From positions 2,914,001-2,978,000 of the forward strand of contig NZ_CP126981.1 of assembly GCF_030252325.1 (NCBI RefSeq): a DNA stretch of 64,000 nucleotides, written 5' to 3'. How positions within the stretch are numbered: the stretch's first letter is position 1; each line of letters starts with the position of its first letter. The notes below the pieces were generated by a model, which saw only the letters and a list, made by a program, of their open reading frames with translations, searched no databases and was not told the origin of the DNA. Source of the DNA: Candidatus Mycobacterium wuenschmannii (GTDB lineage: Bacteria > Actinomycetota > Actinomycetes > Mycobacteriales > Mycobacteriaceae). Both the position numbers and the translations under genes were made by a program. Shown piece after piece: positions 25,112-34,363 of this stretch.

Positions 25112-25642
25112 ATGCGACCACCTGGAGCTGTTGCCACCGCGATGCTGTTGACTGCCAGTGCAATTGGCCTTGTAGGTTCCGCGACGACCACTGCTCATGC
25201 CACGACGAAGGAGGACGTGGCGATCAATGGAACCTATCGAGTTACCTCAATTGGCAACTGGGCCAAGATCAACGACCAGTACAACGGCGAGCCGACGACT
25301 GTGCAGACCTGGACGGTGCACTCGACCTGCAGCACGTTCCTGGCGTGCGACGGCTCGATGAAGAGCGACGAGGGCTGGAGCGCCCGGATGTACATGCTGG
25401 ACGGGACTTCCTGGTACGTCAAACGCGAGGTTCCGGATTGGGAGCGGTGCCAAGACGGCACCGCGTTCACCGGTAAGCAGACCTTCTCCTTCTATCCCGC
25501 AAGCGCCGACGGTAGCGGCTATTTCGAGCTCGGGTCACCGGTCATGGCGGGCCGCAACAAGACCGTCGGCCCGAGCGGCGCGTGCGGGCAGAACCAGTGG
25601 CTGACCATCGATATGCCGCTGCGTATCGACAAGATCAGCTGA
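25112..25642 (+). CDS. secreted protein of mycobacterial W/C-rich domain type, copy 1
   Basis: A 176-residue exported protein with a signal peptide (MRPPGAVATAMLLTASAIGL, cleavage near AHA-TT). The mature part begins NGTYRVTSIGNWAKINDQYN and has paired cysteines in STCSTFLACDGSM and later ones near ERCQDGT and GACGQNQ. This pattern of aromatic residues and cysteines is common in secreted mycobacterial proteins of unknown function. The protein at 41517 has a loosely similar start (TYGNYRV). The class-2 operator lies upstream. It converges with mceF, 20 bp apart, and is probably an extracellular accessory of the importer or a carrier; that is inference. Confidence 0.75.
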   Translation: MRPPGAVATAMLLTASAIGLVGSATTTAHATTKEDVAINGTYRVTSIGNWAKINDQYNGEPTTVQTWTVHSTCSTFLACDGSMKSDEGWSARMYMLDGTSWYVKREVPDWERCQDGTAFTGKQTFSFYPASADGSGYFELGSPVMAGRNKTVGPSGACGQNQWLTIDMPLRIDKIS

Positions 25643-25662
25643 CCTGACAGTCGACGTCCGCT

Positions 25663-27372
25663 CTATACCGGGAACATGTCCTGCCACTTCTTGTGCGCCG
25701 ACCCGCCCAGGTCCGACTGCTCGTAGAACTTCCCGTCCGGCGTGATGTAACGCCCGTCTCTGGGGTCGTAGGTGGCGACCGCAACCGGCGGGACGGCCTG
25801 AGTTGCCTTGCCGTCAAACGAACTTGGGTGAGCCTTCGGTTGGCCGCCGCCGTCGATCACGGCGGGTGGCCGCGGGGGCGTTGCCGGTCGATGAATGGCG
25901 GCCGGGGGGGACGGCACGTCGAGTGGCGCTATCGAGGGAAAGTCGTGAGCCTGAGTCGACATGTTCGCTCCCGACGGGACGGGGGGCGTCGCCGCGCCCA
26001 TCGTGCCCGGTGGGGGCGTTGCTCCGCGCGGTCCCGGGGGTGTGCCGCGCGGGACGGCCCCCAGCGGCAGCGGCGTCCCCTCCAGCGGACCGAAGATCCG
26101 CTTGTCCGAGGTCACCCGGTCGTCGGGCGGGATGCCCTGGGCGAGCAGGTTGGGATCCAACGGCGACGGGCCGAGCACATGCTGGCGCATGGCCAGCGGC
26201 ATGTACGGCTTGTCGCTGTTGCAGATTTCGACGGTGGGCGCGCGCTTTCCCGGATGCCCCATGCACGGATAGTTGCGGGCGCCGCGCACGGCGAGTGGTG
26301 AATCCTGTGGCAGTTTGCAGTACAAGCCGTCCGGCGTATCGATCACGGTCGTGTCGGCCGGGGATCGCCACTGGTTCTGCGGCAGAAAGCCGACCGTGCA
26401 GATCGGCGGATCGTCGACCGTGAGCGAGAAGTCGCCCCGGGCCTGACCGTCGGGCCAGTTCGTGCTGCCCGCCGTCTGTTCGTAGGCGACGGACGCAGGC
26501 AGCAGCACCAGCAGTTGCTCGAGCGAGGGGTGGTAGGTGACGCCGATCTGACCGATCGTGGTCAAATTCGCAAGCAGCACAGGCAATGTCGGCTTGATCT
26601 GCTGGAAGAGCCGCGACGCCTCGTCCAACGCGCCGGGTCCCTGTTGCAGCACCGTGCGGACCTTGGAGTCGTCGTTGGCCAGCACATCCGATACCCCGGC
26701 CAGGCTGCGGGCCCACGTCCGAATCGAGTCGGTTGTCTGCGCCTGGGCGTTCAACAACGACTGTGAATCCTCGGCGAGGGCGCGGGTCCGGTCGACGATG
26801 GCGTTGGAGTCGGCCGAGATCCGCGACGCCGCATCGCTCAGCGAACCGAGGTCATAGCCGGCCCCGTTGAACGCCTTGAACGACTCGTCGAGCAGCTGAC
26901 CGATCTTGTTTTTCGGCAGGCTTTTCACCAAGGCGTTCAGTTGATCGAGCATCGGCCCTACCGCTTGCGGAATCGCGGTGTCGTGCGCCGCGATAACGGA
27001 GCCGTCGCGTAGATACGGCCCCGCGTCCGTGCGCGGTCGCAGGTCGACATACTGTTCACCCACCGCCGAGACGCTCAGCACATCGGCCTGCAGGTTCGCC
27101 GGGATCTTCTGCGAACTATCAAGTGAGAGCGTTGCTTTGGCGCCCCTCGCGGTCAGCGATACCGCGGTGACCTTGCCGACCTGCACTCCGCGATAGGTGA
27201 CGTTGGAGAATCGATACAGACCCCCGGTCGCCGGTAACTCGAGCGTGACGGTCATCCGACCGATGCCGAGCAGCATGGGCGCCTGGACATAGAAGAGGGC
27301 CATCGCGATCACGCCGACGATGCCGACGATCGCGAAAATCAGCAACTGAATACGGACAAAGCGCGTCAGCAT
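25663..27372 (-). CDS. MCE family protein MceF
   Basis: The last gene of the mce operon, 569 residues. An N-terminal span (LLIFAIVGIVGVIAMALFYV) anchors it; the MlaD/MCE domain follows at about residues 40-115 (VTLELPATGGLYRFSNVTYR, GVQVGKV), then a helical tunnel-forming region, and a long proline-rich C-terminal tail (for example GAVPRGTPPGPRGATPPPG). MceF subunits join MceA-E in a heterohexamer that shuttles lipids across the cell envelope. ATG 27372 abuts the mceE stop. The exact mce class (mce1-mce8) is not determined here, so no number is given. Confidence 0.92.
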   Translation of the reverse strand: MLTRFVRIQLLIFAIVGIVGVIAMALFYVQAPMLLGIGRMTVTLELPATGGLYRFSNVTYRGVQVGKVTAVSLTARGAKATLSLDSSQKIPANLQADVLSVSAVGEQYVDLRPRTDAGPYLRDGSVIAAHDTAIPQAVGPMLDQLNALVKSLPKNKIGQLLDESFKAFNGAGYDLGSLSDAASRISADSNAIVDRTRALAEDSQSLLNAQAQTTDSIRTWARSLAGVSDVLANDDSKVRTVLQQGPGALDEASRLFQQIKPTLPVLLANLTTIGQIGVTYHPSLEQLLVLLPASVAYEQTAGSTNWPDGQARGDFSLTVDDPPICTVGFLPQNQWRSPADTTVIDTPDGLYCKLPQDSPLAVRGARNYPCMGHPGKRAPTVEICNSDKPYMPLAMRQHVLGPSPLDPNLLAQGIPPDDRVTSDKRIFGPLEGTPLPLGAVPRGTPPGPRGATPPPGTMGAATPPVPSGANMSTQAHDFPSIAPLDVPSPPAAIHRPATPPRPPAVIDGGGQPKAHPSSFDGKATQAVPPVAVATYDPRDGRYITPDGKFYEQSDLGGSAHKKWQDMFPV

Positions 27373-28650
27373 CTATCTACCCCCGTCCGTCGGCGCGGGC
27401 CCGGGTGGCGGACCGAATGCGGGTGCCGGAACGGCGGGACCGGTGAATTGGAGATTCGGCTGCCCGGGACCGGACGGCGGCGGCGCCTGCGGGCCCGGCT
27501 GGACTGCCGGACCCGGCAGCGTCGTGCTCGGCCTACCCGGGGGCGGACCGAAGCCCTCGTGTAACGGGTCGCGGGTGTACTGCAGGTACGGCGGGTCCCC
27601 GGGGGCGGGAATCTGCTGTTCGCCGAGCTGTCCGAAGTGCGTTCCGAGAAACAGGCCCTGCTTCAGCCGTGGAATCGAAAGGTCCAGCTGCACATGCAAG
27701 TTGAAGTAGTCACCGCGAACGGCACGGTCGACGAAGTTCTGGGTGAACGGGAAGACCGTCAACGCCGCGATCGCGGTGTCGATGTCCCCGCCCACGTCCG
27801 CGAGACCCTTGACTGTCGGCCCGAGATTGTTCAGATTTCGGACGAGGTCGGCCTCGGTGTCGTTGATCAGCCCGGTGGCGGTGTTGCTGAACTTGCGCAA
27901 CTCGGCCAGCGCGGTCGTCAGCCGTGGTCGCTCCTTGATCAGCACATCAAGCGCGGGCGGTACCTTGCGCAATGCCTGCGTGAGAACCTCGCGCTGCGCA
28001 GCGAAGGTGCCGCCGATCTGATCCAGCGCCTCAATGGACGCGACGATGTTGTCGCGTTGTTCGTCGAGCGTCCCGACGAACGTGTCGAAGCGGTTGATCA
28101 AGTCGCGGACCGCGCCACCGCGACCGGCGAGCGCGGCGCTGAAGTTGTGGATGATCTCGCCAATCTGACCGAGTCCGCCCCCGTTGACGACGAGCGCCAG
28201 CGACGACAGGGTCTGCTCGGTCGAGGGGAAGGTCGACGACCGATTCAGCGGGATGGTGGCGCCCGGGCGGAGCCGACCGACGCCGGGCTTACCGAGCGGC
28301 GGATTGAGTTCCAGGTGCATCGACCCCAGGAGGCTGGTCTGGCCGATGCTGGCTTCCACATTGGCGGGGATGACAAGGCCGTGCTTGACCGAGATCTGGA
28401 CGACGGCGTGCCAGTCCTTCACCGTCATCGGGCCGACGCTGCCGACCGTCACGTCGTCCATGAGCACCGGCGAATTCGACTCCATGGTAACGACATTCGC
28501 CAGTTCGACATGGTAGACGTCGGCGTCCGGGCCGCGCCCGACGGCTCCGGGCAATGGCAGCGAGTTGAGGCCGTGGAACGCACAACCGGTGCTCATCAAC
28601 AGCACGCAACACGCGATCGCGAACACGCGCCGCACGGCACCCCGGCTCAT
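27373..28650 (-). CDS. MCE family lipoprotein MceE
   Basis: A 425-residue subunit of the importer, made as a lipoprotein. The signal peptide ends in the lipobox LMSTGC, so Cys lipidation is expected. The MCE domain contains VELANVVTMESNSPVLMDDV and TVGSVGPM. The C-terminus is proline- and glycine-rich. ATG 28650 is preceded by GGGAAGGAG at a good distance; a GTG at 28704 that overlaps the mceD stop is in frame but would add a non-signal N-terminus. The stop abuts mceF directly. Confidence 0.92.
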   Translation of the reverse strand: MSRGAVRRVFAIACCVLLMSTGCAFHGLNSLPLPGAVGRGPDADVYHVELANVVTMESNSPVLMDDVTVGSVGPMTVKDWHAVVQISVKHGLVIPANVEASIGQTSLLGSMHLELNPPLGKPGVGRLRPGATIPLNRSSTFPSTEQTLSSLALVVNGGGLGQIGEIIHNFSAALAGRGGAVRDLINRFDTFVGTLDEQRDNIVASIEALDQIGGTFAAQREVLTQALRKVPPALDVLIKERPRLTTALAELRKFSNTATGLINDTEADLVRNLNNLGPTVKGLADVGGDIDTAIAALTVFPFTQNFVDRAVRGDYFNLHVQLDLSIPRLKQGLFLGTHFGQLGEQQIPAPGDPPYLQYTRDPLHEGFGPPPGRPSTTLPGPAVQPGPQAPPPSGPGQPNLQFTGPAVPAPAFGPPPGPAPTDGGR

Positions 28651-28700
28651 CGCCCGACTCCTTCCCGGGCCAAAGGCCCGCAGCGTTGTCCGGGCGGCGA

Positions 28701-30131
28701 TCACGGGTGGCCCGCTTCGGCCGGCAGCAGCATGCCCGGCAGACTCGGCCCGGGCGGCGGCGCCTCGGCGACGGAGGGTGGCGGCGGTTCCGGCATCGCC
28801 GCGCCCGGTATCCGGGGTAGCGGCACCGACGGCGCCGGACCGGGCACCAGCGAGTCTCCGTTGATACCGGTCCACGCCGAAATCGCGGGCGGGATTTCAG
28901 GCGGTCCGGGTTTCGGTCCGGCACCGCCGGGTGCCAGACGCGCTTCGCTGTATTCGACGTTGCCCGGGTCGACCGACTTCGCGATGAACGGGTTGATCGG
29001 GATCGGCAAGCTGTTGAAGTTCAGTGTCCGCAGACCGGGGCCGAGGAACAGCGAGCACAGCTTGCCCGACTCGGTCGCGGTGACGTTCTCGATCGCCTGG
29101 ACCTGCGCGCAACCGGGGATGGGAACCGGCAGCAGCAGTCCGGATTGGGTGGGGTTGGCGAAGTCCATGATGCCGAACCCGCCCACGATGGTTCCGGTGT
29201 CGGCGTTGTAGTCGTTGAAGAAGTTGCTCAGCGCGGTCGGCGCGCCATGCAGGATGTTCTCCAAGGCCATGTGCTGATCGACCAGCGGCTGAATTGCCTT
29301 GCCCAGTCGGTCGATCTGCTCGCTCGCCTCGTCGCGGGTCCCGGCGATAAAGCGTTGCACCTCGCCCACCGCGCTCGACAGATCGGTCAGCGCCGCGTCC
29401 AGATCGGATTTGTTGTCGTCGACCACACTGGTGAGGCTGGCCAGCCGATTGTTGAACTGCACCATCTGAATGTTGCTGTCGCGCAACGCGGTGACGAAAG
29501 TCTGCAGGTTCTTGATGATGTCGACGATATTGCCGCTGCCGTTCGCGATGGTCCGCGCCACCCCGGACAGCTGAGTCAGCGTTTGGCGCAACTTCTCGCC
29601 GTTGTTCCCGTCCAGCGCGTTGGCGGCGCTGTCGATGAAACGCGATATCGAGGGCGTCGTAACCTTCGCGTTGGGACCCAAGTCCGTTGCCAGCCGCATC
29701 AATTGGGACTTGACCTCGTCCCACTCCACCGGAACCGCGGTGCGCTCGATCGGGATCACCGCACCGTCGGCCATCTTCGGGCCACTGGTCCGATACGAGG
29801 GCGTGAGTTCGACGTAGCGGGCCGCCACCAGGTTCTGGGTGATGATGACCGCTTTCGCGTCCGCCGGAACGGGCACGTCGTGGTCGATGTGCAAAGTCAT
29901 CTTCGCTTTAGTGCCTTGCGGATCAATGGATTTGATCGTGCCGACCTTGACGCCCGAAACCCGCACCTCGTCGCCGGGATAGATCGCGGTGGCCGAGGAG
30001 AAGTAGGCGGTGATGGTCTTGGGGCCGAAGAAGAACTGCTGGATCGCAAAGGTTGCACCGCCGAGAAGGAGGACCGCCAGCGCCACTGCGGCAATCTTCG
30101 TCAGCTTGCCGCGAGGAATCCGGGGGCTCAT
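28701..30131 (-). CDS. MCE family protein MceD
   Basis: A 476-residue importer subunit. A single N-terminal span (IAAVALAVLLLGGATFAI) is followed by the MCE domain (ITAYFSSATAIYPGDEVRVS, GVKVGTIKSIDPQGTKAKMT). A long helical section and a proline-rich end (PPAISAWTGINGDSLVPGP onward) complete it. ATG 30131 overlaps the mceC stop by four bases (ATGA). The 50-bp gap to mceE is the largest inside the operon. The architecture is normal for MceD. Confidence 0.92.
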   Translation of the reverse strand: MSPRIPRGKLTKIAAVALAVLLLGGATFAIQQFFFGPKTITAYFSSATAIYPGDEVRVSGVKVGTIKSIDPQGTKAKMTLHIDHDVPVPADAKAVIITQNLVAARYVELTPSYRTSGPKMADGAVIPIERTAVPVEWDEVKSQLMRLATDLGPNAKVTTPSISRFIDSAANALDGNNGEKLRQTLTQLSGVARTIANGSGNIVDIIKNLQTFVTALRDSNIQMVQFNNRLASLTSVVDDNKSDLDAALTDLSSAVGEVQRFIAGTRDEASEQIDRLGKAIQPLVDQHMALENILHGAPTALSNFFNDYNADTGTIVGGFGIMDFANPTQSGLLLPVPIPGCAQVQAIENVTATESGKLCSLFLGPGLRTLNFNSLPIPINPFIAKSVDPGNVEYSEARLAPGGAGPKPGPPEIPPAISAWTGINGDSLVPGPAPSVPLPRIPGAAMPEPPPPSVAEAPPPGPSLPGMLLPAEAGHP

Positions 30132-31246
30132 TGACTGCCCCCGATCCGGCCGCCCAAGGTACAGCCCGGGCACTGCGGAGCGCCGTTGTACGGGAACGGA
30201 AGCAGCGCCCGCGGCACCGGGGACGGGAAGCCCGGGCCCTTGTTGGTGTCGAAGGTGCGGAATCCCCAGAGGTAGTCCAAGAATGGCTGGAACAGCTGCG
30301 GGACAAGGAAGTTCGGCACGAAGGCGGAGTAGGCGTACATGCTCGAGATGGCCTCACCCACGGTGATCTCGAACTTCGCGAGACCGGGCAGCGCCTTCTC
30401 GAAGTTGTCGCGATTCTTCTCCAGCACCGCGGTCACCGAGTTCAGCTTTTGCAACGCGGGCGCCAGCTTGCTCTCGTTGTCATGCACCAACCCGGACAAC
30501 TGCTTGGACACATTCGATGTGGCCGACAACAACTGCACGATCTCGTTTCGGCGCGCGGCCAGGACCTGCAGCAGATCATCGGAGTTGAGGATCAGCTTGT
30601 TCACCTGCTGGCTGCGTTCGGACAGGATGCCGGTGACGGCGCTGGCGCTTTTGAACAGGTCGGCGAGGCTGGTGTTGCGAGCATTGAGGCTCTGCGTCAA
30701 CCGGGTGACCGCGTCGAAGGTCGGTCCCAGTTGCGGGGCGATCTGATTCAGCGTCGTCGTCAATGTATCGAGTGACTGGTTGAGGGTCGCGGTGTTCGTC
30801 TGCTCCGCGTAGGCGGTGAAGTCGCTCACCGCTTCGGTCAACGAATACGGCGACGAGGTGCGCGTGATCGGAATGACGTCGAGGGGATGCATCGTTCCGC
30901 TGCCGGCCGACTCGATGGTCAGCACGCGTTCACCCAGCAGTGTGCCGGTGCGGATGTGGGCGCTGGTGTCCTTGCCGAGCGGAACGCTGCCCCGCATCAT
31001 GAAGGTCACCATGGCGTCGCCTTCGTGCAACGAAACGTCCTGCACCGTGCCGACTTTGATTCCCGACACCGTCACCGCGTTGCCGACGGCAAGGCCGCCG
31101 GCCTCGGAGAACAGCGCCTGGTAACGGACGTCGCTCGCCAGCGACACCAGCCGATCGGGCGACAAGCCGACCAAGATCACCATCGCGATCAGGACGGCGC
31201 CGATGAACCCGGCCTTGATCAACCCGGCTCCGCGGTATTTCAGCAT
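30128..31246 (-). CDS. MCE family protein MceC
   Basis: A 372-residue importer subunit with an N-terminal span (AGFIGAVLIAMVILVGLSP), an MCE domain (ALFSEAGGLAVGNAVTVSGI, KVGTVQDVSLHEGDAMVTF) and helical repeats (LNQSLDTLTTTLNQIAPQLG). It ends in a short cysteine-containing tail CPGCTLGGRIGG. ATG 31246 shares one base with the mceB stop (TGATG). A longer open frame upstream lies inside mceB and is rejected. Confidence 0.92.
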   Translation of the reverse strand: MLKYRGAGLIKAGFIGAVLIAMVILVGLSPDRLVSLASDVRYQALFSEAGGLAVGNAVTVSGIKVGTVQDVSLHEGDAMVTFMMRGSVPLGKDTSAHIRTGTLLGERVLTIESAGSGTMHPLDVIPITRTSSPYSLTEAVSDFTAYAEQTNTATLNQSLDTLTTTLNQIAPQLGPTFDAVTRLTQSLNARNTSLADLFKSASAVTGILSERSQQVNKLILNSDDLLQVLAARRNEIVQLLSATSNVSKQLSGLVHDNESKLAPALQKLNSVTAVLEKNRDNFEKALPGLAKFEITVGEAISSMYAYSAFVPNFLVPQLFQPFLDYLWGFRTFDTNKGPGFPSPVPRALLPFPYNGAPQCPGCTLGGRIGGSQ

Positions 31247-32289
31247 CAGGGATCCTCCGGTTCCGGTTCCTCGCACCGTTGAGCATCGGACCTGAAAAAG
31301 GGCGCCAAGACGGTCTTGCCCTGTAGGTCGGTGCCCCGGATCGTAATCTCGCACAGAAAGTAGGGGATGGTGGCGCCGAAGACGCCGAGCCGGACCAGCT
31401 TTCGGTAATTCCTCGGTGCCTTCTGGAACGCGGCGTCGAGGCGGTCCTTGTCGTCGTCGAGGTTCGGAGCCAATCGGCTGAGCTGATCCACGGTCGCCGA
31501 CAGTGGCTTTCGCGATTTGCCCAGCAGGTCTGCGAGAGTGACGGTGCCGGTGCTGAGCGAGTCGATGGCCGGGCCGAAGGTGTCGCGGTCATCCGCCAGC
31601 CCCGTCACGAGCTTCTCCAGACGGTCGATTGCCCCGGAGAATTGGCCACCATCCTTGTTCAGGGTTGCCGCGACGGTGTTGAGGTTCTCGATCAGGTGCT
31701 CGATCGTCTGGTCGTGGTCGGCCAACGTGTTCGTAAAGGAAGTCGACTTGTTGAACAGCGACTGCAGGGAATCGCCCTCACCCTGGAACACTTCCAGCAG
31801 CGCCGACGACAGCGCGTTCACGTCACGTGGATTGAGCCCGTGAATAAGGGGTTTCAGCCCACCGAGCAACAGGTCGAGGTCGAGCGCGGGCGCGGTGTGA
31901 CTCACATTGATTTGCCCTCCGCCGGGCAGTCGCTTGGCCGAACCCGGTCCGTCGACGAGTTCCAGGTAACGATCGCCGACAAGATTGAGATAACGCACCG
32001 CCGCCTTGGTGCCATCGGTGAGCGCGACCGTGTTGTCCGCGTCGAATTTGACCACGACCTTCTTGTCCGCCTGCAGCGCAACGTCATTGACGGTGCCCAC
32101 CCGGACGCCGGCGACCCGCACCGAATCGCCCGCCTTCAACCGCGAGGCATCGTTGAAGATCGCCGAATAGCCGGTGACCGCACCGGTGCGGTACTGGCCG
32201 AAGGTGAAGAACAGGAACGCGGTCAGCACCGACATCACGACGGCGAAGACACCGAACTTGATCAGCGGGCCGCGCAGTGAGCCCCTCAT
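31246..32289 (-). CDS. MCE family protein MceB
   Basis: A 347-residue importer subunit. The N-terminus MRGSLRGPLIKFGVFAVVMS has one span. The MCE domain reads YSAIFNDASRLKAGDSVRVA and GVRVGTVNDVALQADKKVVV. A helical segment with HDQTIEHLIENLNTVAATLN follows. The C-terminus has conserved cysteines near FLCEITIRGTDLQGK and AQRCEEPEPEDP. ATG 32289 overlaps the mceA stop by 4 bp. Confidence 0.93.
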   Translation of the reverse strand: MRGSLRGPLIKFGVFAVVMSVLTAFLFFTFGQYRTGAVTGYSAIFNDASRLKAGDSVRVAGVRVGTVNDVALQADKKVVVKFDADNTVALTDGTKAAVRYLNLVGDRYLELVDGPGSAKRLPGGGQINVSHTAPALDLDLLLGGLKPLIHGLNPRDVNALSSALLEVFQGEGDSLQSLFNKSTSFTNTLADHDQTIEHLIENLNTVAATLNKDGGQFSGAIDRLEKLVTGLADDRDTFGPAIDSLSTGTVTLADLLGKSRKPLSATVDQLSRLAPNLDDDKDRLDAAFQKAPRNYRKLVRLGVFGATIPYFLCEITIRGTDLQGKTVLAPFFRSDAQRCEEPEPEDP

Positions 32290-33473
32290 CCCTGCTGTCC
32301 AATCTGGGCGGGGTTGCGAGGTGGGCCGTCGATCGGGCCGTACAACAGCTGTTTGAGGCCGTCGAAGTTGAGCAGCAGTTGCGGGTTCCCGTACACCACC
32401 GGGTTCGAGCCGGTGTCTGCGATGAGAACCTTGGCCTTGCTGTTGAAAGGGATCTTGGGCAGATTCATGCAGTGTGGGCCGCCCGTGGCCGCAACCTTGG
32501 GCAGGTTCGCCGGATAGCGATAGCGTTCGGCGCCGAACGTGAGGCTGGCGGAGATCGCGATGCTTGGTTCCGGCAACGGTGGCGTTCTGGACAGCTCCGC
32601 GTCGCCCCGCATGGTGCAGGTCAACGCCGGAGCGTACTCGTTGAGCAGATCGGTCGTCGGCGCGAGTAGATGGAAGACGTTCGTCAGATCCTTGCGGTTG
32701 GCGCCCAGGACGTCATTGCCGACGTCGGCGAGCCCTATCGCACTGAGTAGAAACGCGTCGAGATTGCGTTGCTCGTCGACGATCGACTTGCTGATCTTGA
32801 CCGAATTGTCCAGTGCCTTGACCAGATTCGCGGACGCGTCGCCGTAGGCGCGGAACACCGGCGCCGACATCGCGATGTCGTGACTCAGCGCGGGAAGTTC
32901 CGGCTGAAACTTCGCCAGGAACGAATCGAGGTCACTGAATGCCTGGCCGATCTTCTCGCCACGGCCGCTGAGTGCCTGCGAGACCGCTCCCAGCGTCTCG
33001 TTGAGCTTGGCGGGGTCGAGCTTGCCCAGCACCGCCGTCAGCTGCTTGAACACCGTGTTGACCTCGACCGTGACGTGCTGGCTGTCGAGCACCTGACCGG
33101 CGTGCAATGCCGACGCCGCCGGTTCAGCCGGGGGCACCAGCTCGACGAACTTGGCGCCGAAAACCGTCGGCGAGGTGAGGTCGACGAGCACATTGGACGG
33201 AATCAGGTGCATCTCGGAGGGATACATCGCCAGGTGCAGTACCGCCTCACCGTCGGGCCGCGACTCGATCGAAGCGACCTTGCCGACCTGGACACCGTGC
33301 ATCTTCACTTTCGCGTCCGGGTTCATCACCAGACCGGCGCGCGGCGATAGCACGGTCACCGGCACGCTCTCAGTGAAGCTGCCCTGAAACAGGCCCACGG
33401 CGACGGCGACGATCGCGACGAGGACCGCGACGGTCACCAGTCCCGTCAGCGCGCGTATCCCGTTGTGGGGCAT
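32286..33473 (-). CDS. MCE family protein MceA
   Basis: A 395-residue subunit and the first Mce protein of the operon. After the membrane span (LVTVAVLVAIVAVAVGLFQG), the MCE domain contains SPRAGLVMNPDAKVKMHGVQ and VGKVASIESRPDGEAVLHL. The helical region includes GRGEKIGQAFSDLDSFLAKF. Two cysteines (LTCTMRG and PHCMNLP) lie in the C-terminal region, as in other MceA proteins. ATG 33473 follows yrbEB by 10 bp. Confidence 0.93.
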   Translation of the reverse strand: MPHNGIRALTGLVTVAVLVAIVAVAVGLFQGSFTESVPVTVLSPRAGLVMNPDAKVKMHGVQVGKVASIESRPDGEAVLHLAMYPSEMHLIPSNVLVDLTSPTVFGAKFVELVPPAEPAASALHAGQVLDSQHVTVEVNTVFKQLTAVLGKLDPAKLNETLGAVSQALSGRGEKIGQAFSDLDSFLAKFQPELPALSHDIAMSAPVFRAYGDASANLVKALDNSVKISKSIVDEQRNLDAFLLSAIGLADVGNDVLGANRKDLTNVFHLLAPTTDLLNEYAPALTCTMRGDAELSRTPPLPEPSIAISASLTFGAERYRYPANLPKVAATGGPHCMNLPKIPFNSKAKVLIADTGSNPVVYGNPQLLLNFDGLKQLLYGPIDGPPRNPAQIGQQG

Positions 33474-33483
33474 GGCGTTTTCC

Positions 33484-34347
33484 CTATCCCGAGAGGTTGA
33501 AGTTGCCGTTGGAGCCGTAGATCGCGAGCGAGACCAGCAGCGTCACCGACACCACCACGATCAGCGAGGTGCGTACCGCATTGCCGGTGGCGACGCCAAC
33601 GCCTTCCGGCCCGCCGGACGCGAAATATCCGTAGTAGGTATGCAAGAGCAGGACGGCGAGCGCCATCAACACCGCCTGCAGGAAAGACCACAGCAGGTCG
33701 ATCGGGTTCAGGAAGGTGTCGAAGTAATGGTTGTAGAGACCCCCGGACTGGCCGAACAGCACCACCGTGGTGAATTGGCTTGCCAGGAAAGACAATATGA
33801 CCGCGATGCTATACAGCGGTGTGATGGCAAGCATGCCCGCGATGATCCTGGTGCTGACCAGATACGAGATCGGCCGGATCGCCATCGCTTCCAGCGCATC
33901 GATCTCTTCGGCGATCCGCATGGCGCCGAGTTGCGCGGTGACACCGGCACCGAATGTTGCCGCCAACCCGATCCCCGCGACGACTGGCGCCGCGATGCGG
34001 ACGTTGATGAAGGCGGCCAGGAATCCAGTGAGGGCTTCAATGCCGATGTTGCCCAGCGAGCTGTAACCCTGTACGGCGAGAGTGCCGCCGGCGGCCAGGG
34101 TCAGGAAGCCGACGATGACCACCGTTCCACCGATCATCGCCAGTGTTCCTGCGCCCATGCTGATTTCGGCGATGAGCCGAATGATCTCCCGGCCGTATCG
34201 GGTAACCGCGAAGGGAATGCCGGCCAACGCCTTACCGTAGAACGCGGTGTGGTCACCGACCGAGGTCAGGGCGCCGACGGGCCTGCGCCAGTAACCGAAG
34301 GCCCGGAAGGCCCGCGGATACGCGGCTTTCAGCGTCTTCACCGACAC
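33484..34347 (-). CDS. YrbE/MlaE-type permease B of the mce importer
   Basis: A 287-residue inner-membrane permease with five or six spans. The conserved MlaE core motif appears as MRIAEEIDALEAMAIRPISY with the E-x-D-A-L-E signature. The first part is the GYWRRPVGALTSVGDHTAFY leader. GTG 34347 is chosen since AGGAG lies about 8 bp upstream; a second GTG two codons later is possible. It pairs with yrbEA to form the ABC-type transmembrane dimer; the shared ATPase MceG is not in this window, as usual for mce systems. Confidence 0.93.
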   Translation of the reverse strand: MSVKTLKAAYPRAFRAFGYWRRPVGALTSVGDHTAFYGKALAGIPFAVTRYGREIIRLIAEISMGAGTLAMIGGTVVIVGFLTLAAGGTLAVQGYSSLGNIGIEALTGFLAAFINVRIAAPVVAGIGLAATFGAGVTAQLGAMRIAEEIDALEAMAIRPISYLVSTRIIAGMLAITPLYSIAVILSFLASQFTTVVLFGQSGGLYNHYFDTFLNPIDLLWSFLQAVLMALAVLLLHTYYGYFASGGPEGVGVATGNAVRTSLIVVVSVTLLVSLAIYGSNGNFNLSG

Positions 34348-34363
34348 GGCATGTCTCCTACTA

